Positions 25,864 to 35,288 of a stretch of 57,796 nt of DNA are shown here, one piece after another. The first letter of the stretch is position 1. Every line of letters begins with the position of its first letter. Source of the DNA: Tenericutes bacterium ADurb.Bin239 (GTDB lineage: Bacteria; Bacillota_I; Bacilli_A; RFN20; CAG-826). A program made the position numbers and the translations under genes. The notes below the pieces were generated by a model. The model had not been told where the DNA came from and did no database searches. It worked only from the letters and a program-made list of their open reading frames with translations. Where the stretch lies: NCBI GenBank assembly GCA_002069815.1, contig MWCB01000007.1, forward strand, positions 1 to 57,796, written 5' to 3'.

Positions 25864-28548
25864 ATGGAACAAAAAACAATCAAGCAAGTGTTAACGGAAC
25901 TTAATACATGTCGAGAATTGGGTTTAACGACCGCGGAAGCGGAAAAACGACAAGAAATACATGGTAAAAATGAATTACCAAAAGCCAAAAAGAAAACGAT
26001 TGTTGGTATATTCTTTTCACAAATGAATAATGCCATGATTTACATATTGCTCGTTGCGGCTGTTATTTCGTTTGTGATGGCGCTAATTGAGGGTGATGGT
26101 TCTTTCTTTGAACCTATTTTAATTTTAGCGATTGTGTTACTTAATGCTGTTATTGGTGCAATTCAAGAATTAAAGGCGGACAAAGCCCTTGAGGCCCTTG
26201 AAAAACTTAGTGCCCCGACCACGATTGTGCGACGCGATGGTGAACTAAAAGAAGTGAAAGCAAGTGATCTTGTTCCTGGTGACATTGTTATTATTGAAGA
26301 TGGGAGAACGATTCCGGCTGACTTACGCTTAGTAAGTAGCGCAAACTTAAAAGTTAGCGAGGCTAGTCTTACTGGCGAAAGTGTTCCTATTGAAAAAGAT
26401 GCGCTGATTGTTTACGACCGAAATATGCCGATTGGTGATCGTAAAAACGTTGTGTATATGTCGACTCCAGTAGTATATGGTCGCGGAGAAGGAGTTGTTA
26501 TTGGCACTGGTTTAAGAACGGAAATCGGTCAAATTGCCAAAATGCTCCAAACTACTAAACAAGAAGAAACTCCCCTTCAAAAACGACTCGCTGATTTGTC
26601 AAAATTATTAGGTATTATTACCTTTGTGTTAGTGGCCCTTTTATTTGTTATTGCTTTGATTAAAGATGCTTCTTGGAACAATATCAAAAATATGTTCCTT
26701 CTTTCAATTTCCCTAGCGGTTGCCGCTGTTCCCGAAGGGTTGCCAGCCGTTGTTACTATTACTTTGGCGTTAGGGGTGCAACGAATGGTTAAAGTCCATA
26801 CTATTACAAGACGGCTACCCAGCGTTGAAACACTTGGTGCTGTTAGTGTTATTTGTAGTGATAAAACGGGGACATTAACCCAAAACGTGATGACAGTTGT
26901 GTCAGCCTACACTAATGAAAAACAATATGAAACTGCTGATTTTACGCCAAACTCAGTTGGCGAATTAGCGGACGGCCTTAGCCTTTGTAGTGACGCTAGT
27001 GTTGATCATGGTGTTTACGGTGATCCAACCGAGATTGCCTTAGTTAACTTTGCTAATCATATTGATCATCACAAAGATGATTTAGAAGCAGCAACCCCGC
27101 GCGTTCAAGAATTACCATTTGATAGCGTTCGGAAAATGATGTCGACCCTTCATCAAACAGGTAAAACATTTACCCAATATACGAAGGGCGCAATGGATAA
27201 TGTTTTAAAAGTTACTACTCACATTAGTGTCAATGGTAAAGTTCGGGCGATTACTAAAAATGATTTAAATGCGATTAATGATATCGCAAGCAATATGGCA
27301 AAACGGGCGCTTCGTGTTTTAGCATTAGCGAAGAAAGAAGTGCCTTTTGCTGGAATAAGTGAAGAAAACCTTGTTTTTGTTGGGCTTGTCGGGATGGTTG
27401 ATCCGCCGCGTCCAGAAGCCATTCCTGCAGTGGAAAATTTAAAGGGTGCGGGGATTACGACCATTATGATTACTGGCGACCACGCGGATACCGCTTACGC
27501 CATTGCAAAGGAACTTGGTATTACGGATGATCCAAGTAATGTACTAACTGGTATGCAACTTGACGAATTAAATGAAGATGCGCTTAAAGATGCTTTATTA
27601 ACTAAACGTGTCTTTGCTCGTGTCTCGCCTGAGAACAAAGTTCAAATAGTTAATGCTTTGCAGGCTAATAATGAAATTGTAGCAATGACAGGGGATGGGG
27701 TTAATGACGCGCCCAGCTTAAAGACAGCGGATATCGGGATTGCTATGGGCATTACTGGTACTGATGTTGCAAAAGGGGCAGCGGACATGGTTTTAACTGA
27801 TGATAATTTCGCAAGTATCGAAAAAGCTGTCCAAGAAGGTCGTGGCATTTATGCGAATATTAAAAAAACGGTTTGGTTTTTATTATCTAGTAATTTTGGC
27901 GAAGTTATTACGATGCTGGCGGCAGTATTAGTCGGATATCCTTTCCCTTTAAGTGCACTCCATATATTATGGGTTAACTTAATTACTGATGGTGTCCCCG
28001 CTCTAGCGCTTGGCGCTGATAGTAAGGATCCCGACATTATGAAAGAAAAACCGCGGGATAAAAAAGAATCACTTTTTGCTAACGGTGGTTATTTCTTAAC
28101 GGTATTTTATGGAACAGTGATTGCTTTAATTACAACTTTGGCGTTCCTTTATTTACCAGTAATTGTCTATGGTGCCCGCAGTATTGCGGAAATTAATGCC
28201 GTATTTGCGGATGACGCTATCCGTGTACGGGCGATGACTTTTGCTTTTACTACCTTAGGGGTGAGCCAATTATTTCATATGTTTGGAATGTCAAATTTAA
28301 ATCGAACTTTCTTCCGTACCTTTACGAAGAAAAAATGGTTTTTATGGGTGGCTTTCTTTATTGGCTTCTTATTACAAATCGCTGTCACTGAAATTCATGC
28401 CCTAACCGTGGCGTTTGGGACAGTTGAATTAACTTTTAAAGAATGGCTCTTTTTAGCCTTACTTAGCACTACGCCCCTTGTCATTCATGAACTTCGTGTT
28501 TTCTTTCTCTTTATTAAATCTAAAATTCAAAAACGGAGAAGTCGTTAG
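25864..28548 (+). CDS. Ca2+-transporting P-type ATPase (type IIA)
   Basis: The 894-residue membrane pump expels cations, probably Ca2+. It has LTGESVPIEKD in the actuator domain, DKTGTLTQN (phosphorylated Asp333) and MTGDGVNDAPSLKTADIGIA in the hinge. The transport-site helices read AAVPEGLPAVVT (M4) and NLITDGVPALALGAD (M6), which fit SERCA/PMR1-like Ca2+ pumps such as LMCA1. ATG 25864 is chosen because GGAGG lies just upstream; a TTG four codons earlier overlaps that site. It is a single gene ahead of nuclease 3. Confidence 0.93.
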   Translation: MEQKTIKQVLTELNTCRELGLTTAEAEKRQEIHGKNELPKAKKKTIVGIFFSQMNNAMIYILLVAAVISFVMALIEGDGSFFEPILILAIVLLNAVIGAIQELKADKALEALEKLSAPTTIVRRDGELKEVKASDLVPGDIVIIEDGRTIPADLRLVSSANLKVSEASLTGESVPIEKDALIVYDRNMPIGDRKNVVYMSTPVVYGRGEGVVIGTGLRTEIGQIAKMLQTTKQEETPLQKRLADLSKLLGIITFVLVALLFVIALIKDASWNNIKNMFLLSISLAVAAVPEGLPAVVTITLALGVQRMVKVHTITRRLPSVETLGAVSVICSDKTGTLTQNVMTVVSAYTNEKQYETADFTPNSVGELADGLSLCSDASVDHGVYGDPTEIALVNFANHIDHHKDDLEAATPRVQELPFDSVRKMMSTLHQTGKTFTQYTKGAMDNVLKVTTHISVNGKVRAITKNDLNAINDIASNMAKRALRVLALAKKEVPFAGISEENLVFVGLVGMVDPPRPEAIPAVENLKGAGITTIMITGDHADTAYAIAKELGITDDPSNVLTGMQLDELNEDALKDALLTKRVFARVSPENKVQIVNALQANNEIVAMTGDGVNDAPSLKTADIGIAMGITGTDVAKGAADMVLTDDNFASIEKAVQEGRGIYANIKKTVWFLLSSNFGEVITMLAAVLVGYPFPLSALHILWVNLITDGVPALALGADSKDPDIMKEKPRDKKESLFANGGYFLTVFYGTVIALITTLAFLYLPVIVYGARSIAEINAVFADDAIRVRAMTFAFTTLGVSQLFHMFGMSNLNRTFFRTFTKKKWFLWVAFFIGFLLQIAVTEIHALTVAFGTVELTFKEWLFLALLSTTPLVIHELRVFFLFIKSKIQKRRSR

Positions 28549-28556
28549 GAATTTAG

Positions 28557-28585
28557 TTGCTTTACTGTGGTAGTAAAGATATAAT
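28557..28585 (+). promoter_or_regulatory. Promoter of nuclease 3
   Basis: TTGCTT (28557-28562) and TATAAT (28580-28585) are 17 bp apart, 23 bp before the start codon. Confidence 0.75.
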
Positions 28586-28608
28586 GTTTTGCTACTGAGG
28601 ATTTAATT

Positions 28609-30771
28609 ATGAAAAGAAGAAATGTAATATATAAACTTGCGCTGAGCGTGCTGGTATTAACCGCACTCTTTAGTTTTTCAAGTGTTAGGACTAGCACACC
28701 AGTTCAAACCCAAGCCTGGAGTGGAACTCAATATAGTAACGAAGGAACGTATTATTCCACTGTTGGTAGTGAGACAGGCAGTGCTTTAGTCAGTAAACTA
28801 AACACCATTACTGGTAATCCTACTCCGCTTACGAGCTATGATTGGAGTCGTTACGAAGCCGCTGATGAAGCGGAAGGTCAAAGTAACAAAGTTCTTTTAA
28901 TTTATTCTCGTCAAATCGTGCTTAAGACTGCCCACGTTTCAGGAAGTACGGGTTGGAATAGGGAGCACACTTATCCAGATTCAAAAATTGGTTCACCCGC
29001 TAACGCTGATAATCACCATATTTTTGCTGATGATAATCAAACTAATAACAAACGTGGTAGTAAATTATTTGGTGAAGTTCCCCAAACTAGCGCTAATCGT
29101 GTTACAGATGGGTATGGTAATCTAACTGATTGTTACACCACAAATACACATTTTTATCCAAATGAACCAGCGCGGGGTGAAGTAGCGCGGGCAACTATGT
29201 ACTTAAACATACGTTACGGTTATAGTGTTGAAGGTAACTTTGAAAGTATCGCCACAATGCTTAGGTGGCACTTAGAAAATCCAGTATCAAATCGCGAAAT
29301 TTATCGAAATAATACAATCCATACGTTGCAAAAAAATAGAAACCCTTTTATTGATCATCCAGAATATGCCTGTCGAATTTGGGGCGCAACTAATGGTGAA
29401 ACGCAAACGCTTTGTGCCGGTTCTTCCCAAGTTGATGTGACAAGTGTTTCACTATCTCCTGCAAGTGGTAGTATTAATCTTTTAGATAGTAATAAAACCT
29501 TGCAACTTACTGCGAATGTTTTACCGACGAACGCGACTGATAAATCTGTTACGTGGAGTAGTTCTAACACGAATTACGCTACGGTTGATAGTAATGGATT
29601 AGTAACCGGTAAAGCAGTGGGAACTGTTACCATTACTGCGAAATCGGTATCTAATCCAACAGTTACAGGAACGGCAACAATTTCAATTGGTAACAATCCA
29701 ATTGCGGTCACGGGTGTCACTATAAGTGACAAATCCTTTACTTTAGCGAAAAATGCGACTAAAACGCTCACCGCGACGATAAGTCCAGCCAACGCTACCA
29801 ATAAGAATGTCTCGTGGAGTAGTTCGAACACTGGGGTGGCTACCGTTTCAAGCGCAGGTCTTGTTACTGGTGTAAGTGCAGGTTCGGCAACTATTACTGT
29901 TACAACTGAAGATGGTAATAAACAAGATACTGCAAGTGTGACAGTAACTGATACGCCGGCTCCAAGTGCAACAACCACCTACACTTTCACTAGTAAAACG
30001 TGGACCGCGGATATTGCAAATTGGCAAAGTGTTGGTGATGCAAATTCCTTTGAAAGTGCACGCGGAATCCAAGTCTATTCAAGCACGGTGGCCGCGGGTA
30101 ATAGTCCTTATTTTGAAAATATAGTGAAAGTTACATTTGGAATTGCTACCTCTTCAAAGGGGGTAGGTTCATTTAAAGCCTTTGTTGTGCCTAGCGCTAA
30201 TTCGGCCGCTGAAAGTGGCACCCAAATTGGTAGTGATGTCGCGGTAAATAAAAGCCCAACTACCACTGAAGCCCGCGAATTTATTCCTTCAACACCGCTT
30301 TCTGGCTATGTCCAAGCTGTTTTAGATGTTACCACTAGTTCCCTATATTTAAAATATGTAACGATTGAAGTCGAAGCAACACCCAATTATCAAAATGACG
30401 CTGATTTATGGGCTAGTAATTTCTTAAATACGACGAGTACTGGATGTACGGCGCAATCTTTTACAACCTTAAATAGTGTATGGCCGACTTTGAGTAGTGA
30501 GTATAGTGCTTTAGCAGTGGAAGTTAAAGCTATTATTGAAAATTCCACCCCAAATGTTGCTGGTAATGAAGTAGAACAAGCTTTAGCGCGTTATGTCTTT
30601 ATTGTTAATAAATATGGATTACAAGCTTTTATCACGGGGATAGTTACCAGTGTTCATAACACAAGTCATAATGAAAAAACGCCAGCGGGGGCACTCTTAA
30701 TTTTGTTGAGTATTGCCACTCTTAGCGTTTTACCATTTGCGTATAAGCGTAAAAAGCGTATTCTTAATTAA
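28609..30771 (+). CDS. Secreted, membrane-anchored nuclease with two BIG_2 Ig-like domains (nuclease 3)
   Basis: The 720-residue protein has a signal peptide (about 1-35) and a diverged endonuclease I domain: GWNREHTYPDSKIG (catalytic His120), ADNHHIFADDNQTNNKRGS and NPFIDHPEYA. Two bacterial Ig-like (BIG_2) domains follow at about 278-362 and 364-446, each with LTA...P.NAT..VSWSSSN..VATV and a G-x-ATIT ending. A beta-rich domain (about 450-590) and a helical part come next, then a C-terminal membrane helix and the basic tail YKRKKRILN. It belongs to a different subgroup from nucleases 1 and 2. It ends tail to tail with the thioredoxin-like lipoprotein, sharing 4 bp. Confidence 0.92.
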   Translation: MKRRNVIYKLALSVLVLTALFSFSSVRTSTPVQTQAWSGTQYSNEGTYYSTVGSETGSALVSKLNTITGNPTPLTSYDWSRYEAADEAEGQSNKVLLIYSRQIVLKTAHVSGSTGWNREHTYPDSKIGSPANADNHHIFADDNQTNNKRGSKLFGEVPQTSANRVTDGYGNLTDCYTTNTHFYPNEPARGEVARATMYLNIRYGYSVEGNFESIATMLRWHLENPVSNREIYRNNTIHTLQKNRNPFIDHPEYACRIWGATNGETQTLCAGSSQVDVTSVSLSPASGSINLLDSNKTLQLTANVLPTNATDKSVTWSSSNTNYATVDSNGLVTGKAVGTVTITAKSVSNPTVTGTATISIGNNPIAVTGVTISDKSFTLAKNATKTLTATISPANATNKNVSWSSSNTGVATVSSAGLVTGVSAGSATITVTTEDGNKQDTASVTVTDTPAPSATTTYTFTSKTWTADIANWQSVGDANSFESARGIQVYSSTVAAGNSPYFENIVKVTFGIATSSKGVGSFKAFVVPSANSAAESGTQIGSDVAVNKSPTTTEAREFIPSTPLSGYVQAVLDVTTSSLYLKYVTIEVEATPNYQNDADLWASNFLNTTSTGCTAQSFTTLNSVWPTLSSEYSALAVEVKAIIENSTPNVAGNEVEQALARYVFIVNKYGLQAFITGIVTSVHNTSHNEKTPAGALLILLSIATLSVLPFAYKRKKRILN

Positions 30772-31847
30772 CGCCAGTAATAATCAAAAAACTTAGTAGC
30801 GTAATTTGCGTGCAAGTTATAACGAGCACCTGGTTGGAACACAATATAAGTTTGACCACCATACTCAAGTTCGCGTACGTCTTCAGGATTAATGACTTTA
30901 CCGATTTCACTCTCATAGTCTCCTAAATAAGTTTTGGCTCTTACTCCATCGTAGTAAGAGTCTTTTATTTTATAAATATCGCCGACTTTCTCAAGTTGAT
31001 CGTTTTGGAAGACAAGCATGTCAAAGATAAGCGGACTAATATTGCCATTTTCTAAGTAAGTGGCGCCATTTCCATCAGGTTTTATAATTTGTAAAGTTGG
31101 GACATATCCCGTTGCGTAACCTGAAGTTTCATTAAATTTATCACTTAAACCGTAAATATCTTTTGAATCTACCCATGTACCCGCGTCACGAAGCGGTTTA
31201 CTTTCAATGATGTAATAAGGCATTTTTGGTGCTTTTTTAAGACTTTTAATGTAGTTAGGCATAAATTTTTTATCAAGGGCAACACAGTCAGGACATATAC
31301 TATAACTCCAGTTAAGTAAGAAGGACTCATTCCCAGTTATTAAATTATTAACTTGGTCGAGCGTGATATAAGTCATCAGCGGGTCTTTAATGCGCGCGCC
31401 CATCCACGCATTAAACTTATCTCTTTCAATAAAGATGTCACTCTTTGTTTTATAATCAATGCCAAATTTATAGACCCCTTGTTCGTAAATGCCAATTACG
31501 GGTGTATTTGTTAAATCTTTACGAATTGGTAAGCCGCGATAATCACCATCTAGTAATTCGGTTTCAATAACATAGATGGGTATTTTTTTCGTTTGCACAT
31601 AATTACGTAAAACATGATCACGGAATACGCTCCAGCATGAACATGTATAATCAGCGTAACTAACTAACACAAAGTTTTCTTTATCGGTAATTTTGTTTTT
31701 TAATTCTTCAAGCTCTGTTAAATTAATAACTTCCTCTATTTGCGAATATCTATACATAATTTGAACTTTTTCCTTATCCCTAGGTTTATCACAACCCGCT
31801 AATAAAAAAGCCCCAACTAGTAAGAACATTAGTGGCCGTTTTTTCAT
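30768..31847 (-). CDS. Lipoprotein with two thioredoxin-fold domains
   Basis: The 359-residue lipoprotein (lipobox LLAGC, Cys19) has two consecutive thioredoxin-like domains. The first (about 45-150) carries C69-S-C71 (DYTCSCWSVF) in place of CxxC. The second (about 165-300) carries CPDC (Cys185/Cys188; SICPDCVALDKKF). A role in extracytoplasmic thiol-disulfide exchange or in delivery of reducing power is likely; the partner is unknown. GAGGT lies 8 nt before ATG 31847; an upstream GTG would add seven residues and delay the signal peptide. Promoter and terminator are not obvious. Confidence 0.8.
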   Translation of the reverse strand: MKKRPLMFLLVGAFLLAGCDKPRDKEKVQIMYRYSQIEEVINLTELEELKNKITDKENFVLVSYADYTCSCWSVFRDHVLRNYVQTKKIPIYVIETELLDGDYRGLPIRKDLTNTPVIGIYEQGVYKFGIDYKTKSDIFIERDKFNAWMGARIKDPLMTYITLDQVNNLITGNESFLLNWSYSICPDCVALDKKFMPNYIKSLKKAPKMPYYIIESKPLRDAGTWVDSKDIYGLSDKFNETSGYATGYVPTLQIIKPDGNGATYLENGNISPLIFDMLVFQNDQLEKVGDIYKIKDSYYDGVRAKTYLGDYESEIGKVINPEDVRELEYGGQTYIVFQPGARYNLHANYATKFFDYYWR

Positions 31848-31917
31848 TGTTTGATACCTCGATTTCACTTTTAATGTGCTCTTATTTTATCAAGTTTTAT
31901 AGGGGGTTGCAACTACC

Positions 31918-31995
31918 AGAAAAAGGGGTGAAAAACCAAGGCGAAAATCGAAGCGAAAAAAGAGGGGAAAAAGGGGGCGAAAAACCGACAAAAAA
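31918..31995. repeat. Degenerate 12-bp purine-rich repeats
   Basis: Five copies of a unit with core GCGAAAAA (or GGGGAAAAA) are spaced 13, 12, 12 and 12 bp between 31930 and about 31985, in the 260-bp gap before potA. One strand is nearly all purine. Read in one frame it would give four-residue repeats such as NQGE-NRSE-KRGE-KGGE, but no ribosome site or plausible start supports a gene. Confidence 0.6.
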
Positions 31996-32127
31996 TAATT
32001 TAAAATCATCCCCATAAGATGCAAATAAATCTAAAAGTTTGACCCCCCAGTTTTTGCGCTTAATAAATTCGCTTGTTTTTTATTTTAATTTGCCGTAAAT
32101 TATTATTGTGTTAAAAGGGGGGTACCT

Positions 32128-33654
32128 ATGGACAAATTGGCAAAACATAACGTGAAGAAAGAAGACGTTATTATTGAATTAAAAGATATTAGTAAGGAAT
32201 ATGATGGCAAGACAGTCGTTGATGACTTTAATCTCTATGTTAAGCGCGGCGAATTCATCACTTTCTTAGGCCCTAGTGGCTGTGGGAAAACGACAACCTT
32301 ACGTATGATTGCCGGATTTGAATTACCGACAACCGGGACGATTATTTTAAACGGCGAAGATATCACAAAACTTCCTCCATATAAACGTCCTGTTAACACT
32401 GTTTTTCAACGCTATGCCCTTTTCCCGCATTTAGATGTTTACGATAACATCGCTTTTGGCTTGAAAATTAAAAAAATAAAAGATATAAAAAACGGCAAAG
32501 AAATAACACGGAAACTTACTTCCAAAGAAATTGATGAAAAAGTTGTTAAAGCCCTTAAAATGGTTGATCTTGAACAATTTGAGGCTCGGGACATTGCGAC
32601 TCTTTCTGGCGGGCAACAACAACGCGTGGCTATCGCGCGTGCAATCGTTAATGAACCACAGATTCTTTTACTTGATGAACCGCTCGGGGCCCTTGACTTA
32701 AAGATGCGTAAAGAAATGCAACTTGAATTAAAAGATTTGCACAAGCGGTTAGGTATTACTTTTATTTATGTCACGCATGATCAAGAAGAAGCGCTCACCA
32801 TGAGTGATACGGTCGTGGTGATGAATGACGGTCTTATCCAACAAATTGGCACACCAATTGGTATATATAACGAACCAAAGAATCCGTTTGTCGCTGACTT
32901 CATTGGTGAATCAAATATTTATAATGCAACTATGGCGGGTAAGCTTCAAGTTAAATTCTTGGGCGCTACTTTTGCTTGTGTTGACGACTTACCAGTAAAT
33001 GAAAAAGTTGATGTAGTAATTCGACCCGAAGATATTGTCATTGTGGAACCAGGCAAAGGTAATGTAGATGGCATGATTATGAGTCGGGTGTTTAAAGGGG
33101 TCCACTATGAATATGTAGTTCATGTAGGGCGTAAAAGTGAAGTTATCATTCAAAGTACGATTGAATATCCAGAAAATAAGAAAGTTGGACTCGTTATTGA
33201 ACCTGATTGCATTCACATCATGAAAAAAGAAGTGACCGCGAACGTATATGCAGATGCATGGATTGATAACAAAAATAGATTAATGATTGGGGACAATGTT
33301 TTTGAAGTTGACGTTACTAAACTTTTAAAAGGAAGTTCGCTTGATGCAGAAGGATACTTAATTGGACCCGATGGTAAAAAGTATGATTTAGATGATGTTG
33401 ACGTTATTGCGACTGTTGATTTTAAAGATATTGAACTTGATGACGTCATTGAAGAAGGGGCCCCTGTCGGTCATGTTATCAGTATTATTTGGTTAGGTGA
33501 CCACTACCAAGTAATTGTAAGGACGAGTGATGAAGAAGATTTCATCGTTGACTCCCCTTATTTATGGAACGAAGGTGACTTAGTAAGTATTATTATCAAA
33601 CCCGAACATATAAATCTAAAACTTAAAGGAGAACTAGTGCCGTATGAAAATTAG
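32128..33654 (+). CDS. potA: Spermidine/putrescine ABC importer ATPase, long form
   Basis: The ATPase of a polyamine importer has Walker [18 protein letters not shown], signature LSGGQQQRVAIARAIV, Walker B LLLDEPLGALDLKMR and the FGLKIKKI region with a Lys-rich insertion. The normal PotA TOBE region (VIRPEDIVIVEPG, KGVHYEYVV) is followed by about 130 extra acidic residues (for example DVDVIATVDFKDIELDD and a second IIKPEHINL), which suggests a second TOBE-like module. At 508 residues it is much longer than usual (about 370). GGGGGG lies before the ATG. It overlaps potB by 11 bp. Confidence 0.94.
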   Translation: MDKLAKHNVKKEDVIIELKDISKEYDGKTVVDDFNLYVKRGEFITFLGPSGCGKTTTLRMIAGFELPTTGTIILNGEDITKLPPYKRPVNTVFQRYALFPHLDVYDNIAFGLKIKKIKDIKNGKEITRKLTSKEIDEKVVKALKMVDLEQFEARDIATLSGGQQQRVAIARAIVNEPQILLLDEPLGALDLKMRKEMQLELKDLHKRLGITFIYVTHDQEEALTMSDTVVVMNDGLIQQIGTPIGIYNEPKNPFVADFIGESNIYNATMAGKLQVKFLGATFACVDDLPVNEKVDVVIRPEDIVIVEPGKGNVDGMIMSRVFKGVHYEYVVHVGRKSEVIIQSTIEYPENKKVGLVIEPDCIHIMKKEVTANVYADAWIDNKNRLMIGDNVFEVDVTKLLKGSSLDAEGYLIGPDGKKYDLDDVDVIATVDFKDIELDDVIEEGAPVGHVISIIWLGDHYQVIVRTSDEEDFIVDSPYLWNEGDLVSIIIKPEHINLKLKGELVPYEN

Positions 33655-34447
33655 GTTACGGCGGGCCCATATTGGCATTCCTTATGTGGCCTTTATGCTT
33701 CTTTTCGTCTTATTACCCCTTTTCTTTGTATTATTTTATGCATTTACAAATAGCGCGGGCCGTTTTAGTTTTGAACCAATGGTAAACTTCTTTACTAGTA
33801 GTGCGAAATGGCGGGTCTTATTTGTATCCTTTATCTTTGGAATTCTTAATACGGCTTTAACCTTAATTATTGGTTATCCGCTGGCGATGATTCTTGCGAA
33901 TAAGAAATATAACAAAAACGCCGTATTAGTTATGCTTTTTGTAATGCCAATGTGGATTAACTTTATTATCCGTTCTTGGGCCATGCGCGATGTGCTTGTG
34001 TTCCTTGGGATTGGCGGGGGTGATTATCCTGAACTTGCTACCCTTTTAGGACTTACGTATAACTATTTACCCTTTACCATCCTTCCGTTATATTCAACGA
34101 TGCTTAAGATGGATAAAAACCAAATTGAAGCAAGTTATGATCTTGGGGCTGGTCCCATTACGACTTTCTTTAAAGTAATTGTGCCAATGACGATGCCGGG
34201 AATTGTAAGTGCGGCCACAATGGTGTTTATGCCCACTATGACAAGCTATGTTATCGCTGATATTTTAGGCGAAGGGAAAGTTACGTTATTTGGGAAGTAC
34301 ATCGAGATTTATTTCACCCAAAATATTTGGAATGAAGGTTCTTTTCTCGCCCTTGTAATGCTTGCGCTTATTGGGCTTAGTGTTTTAATACCAAAACTAT
34401 TATCACGCAAGGAAGCAAAGGCAAAGGGGGTCGGTATTTATGATTAA
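33644..34447 (+). CDS. potB: Spermidine/putrescine ABC permease PotB
   Basis: The 267-residue permease has six predicted membrane helices and the EAA-type loop EASYDLGAGPITTFFKVIVP. INFIIRSWAMRD and PFTILPLYSTM are typical of PotB. It overlaps potA by 11 bp and potC by 8 bp, which indicates strict co-translation. AAAGGAG of this gene lies inside the potA end, 12 nt upstream of the ATG. Confidence 0.95.
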   Translation: MKIRLRRAHIGIPYVAFMLLFVLLPLFFVLFYAFTNSAGRFSFEPMVNFFTSSAKWRVLFVSFIFGILNTALTLIIGYPLAMILANKKYNKNAVLVMLFVMPMWINFIIRSWAMRDVLVFLGIGGGDYPELATLLGLTYNYLPFTILPLYSTMLKMDKNQIEASYDLGAGPITTFFKVIVPMTMPGIVSAATMVFMPTMTSYVIADILGEGKVTLFGKYIEIYFTQNIWNEGSFLALVMLALIGLSVLIPKLLSRKEAKAKGVGIYD

Positions 34448-35288
34448 GAAGATTTTCGCTAAAGTATACGTTTACTTAATTTTGTTTTTGTTATATTTAC
34501 CAATCTTGTTCCTTATTATTTATAGCTTTACTCCCGCTGAAACAACCGGGGTGTGGGATGGCTTTAGTTTTGAGTTGTATGGGCGTGTTTTCTTAAACAA
34601 GAAGATTATGACTGCTTTGCTCAATACGATTATTATTGCTGTTAGTAGTGCCGCTGTTGCGACCATTCTAGGAACTTTGGGGGCGATTGGTGTTTTCTAT
34701 ATGAAAAAGCGTCCCAAGAAAATTATGGAAGGGATTAATGAAATCCCTGTCGTTAACGCCGAAATTGTAGTGGCTATCAGTTTAGCAATTCTTTTTCGCG
34801 TGTTCGCTAATGCTTTAGAAGTACGCGGCGTGGCGACGACTAGTCCAAACTTTATTACTTTATTAATTGGTCACGTTGTTCTTAGCATCTCATTTGTGTA
34901 TCTCAATGTTAAACCAAAACTAGTGCAAATGGATCCTAATGATTATGAAGCGGCTCTTGACCTAGGCGCTAAACCACTTTATGCAATTCGCAAAGTAGTA
35001 TTACCAGCGATTGTACCAGGGATTGTAAGTGGTTTTATGCTTGCCTTTACTTTAAGTCTTGATGATTTCATCATCACGAACTTCTTACGTAATCAATCCT
35101 TTGATACCCTTTCAACTTATGTGCAAGGGGTTATTGTAAGAGCCGCTATTCCAGCGGAAATGCGGGCCTTGACGACCTATATTGTCTTAATTACTTTAGC
35201 AGTCGTGCTTATTTCTGGTATTAAACGCGAGTCACGTTCAACGCGGAAAGCACTTGCTCGTGAACAAAAATTAAGGAGGATTGACTAA
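34440..35288 (+). CDS. potC: Spermidine/putrescine ABC permease PotC
   Basis: The 282-residue permease pairs with PotB. The EAA loop reads YEAALDLGAKPLYAIRKVVLP, and FTLSLDDFIITNFL is the typical PotC stretch. It starts within the potB end (8-bp overlap) and its TAA shares one base with the potD ATG. A basic C-terminal tail (RSTRKALAREQKL) is present. Confidence 0.95.
   Translation: MIKKIFAKVYVYLILFLLYLPILFLIIYSFTPAETTGVWDGFSFELYGRVFLNKKIMTALLNTIIIAVSSAAVATILGTLGAIGVFYMKKRPKKIMEGINEIPVVNAEIVVAISLAILFRVFANALEVRGVATTSPNFITLLIGHVVLSISFVYLNVKPKLVQMDPNDYEAALDLGAKPLYAIRKVVLPAIVPGIVSGFMLAFTLSLDDFIITNFLRNQSFDTLSTYVQGVIVRAAIPAEMRALTTYIVLITLAVVLISGIKRESRSTRKALAREQKLRRID

Noticed and set aside
31832..32017. 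Possible plus-strand ORF with four-residue Glu/Lys repeats
   Set aside because: No ribosome site, no promoter and no plausible start; the beginning is antisense to the lipoprotein gene. The repeat itself is reported instead.
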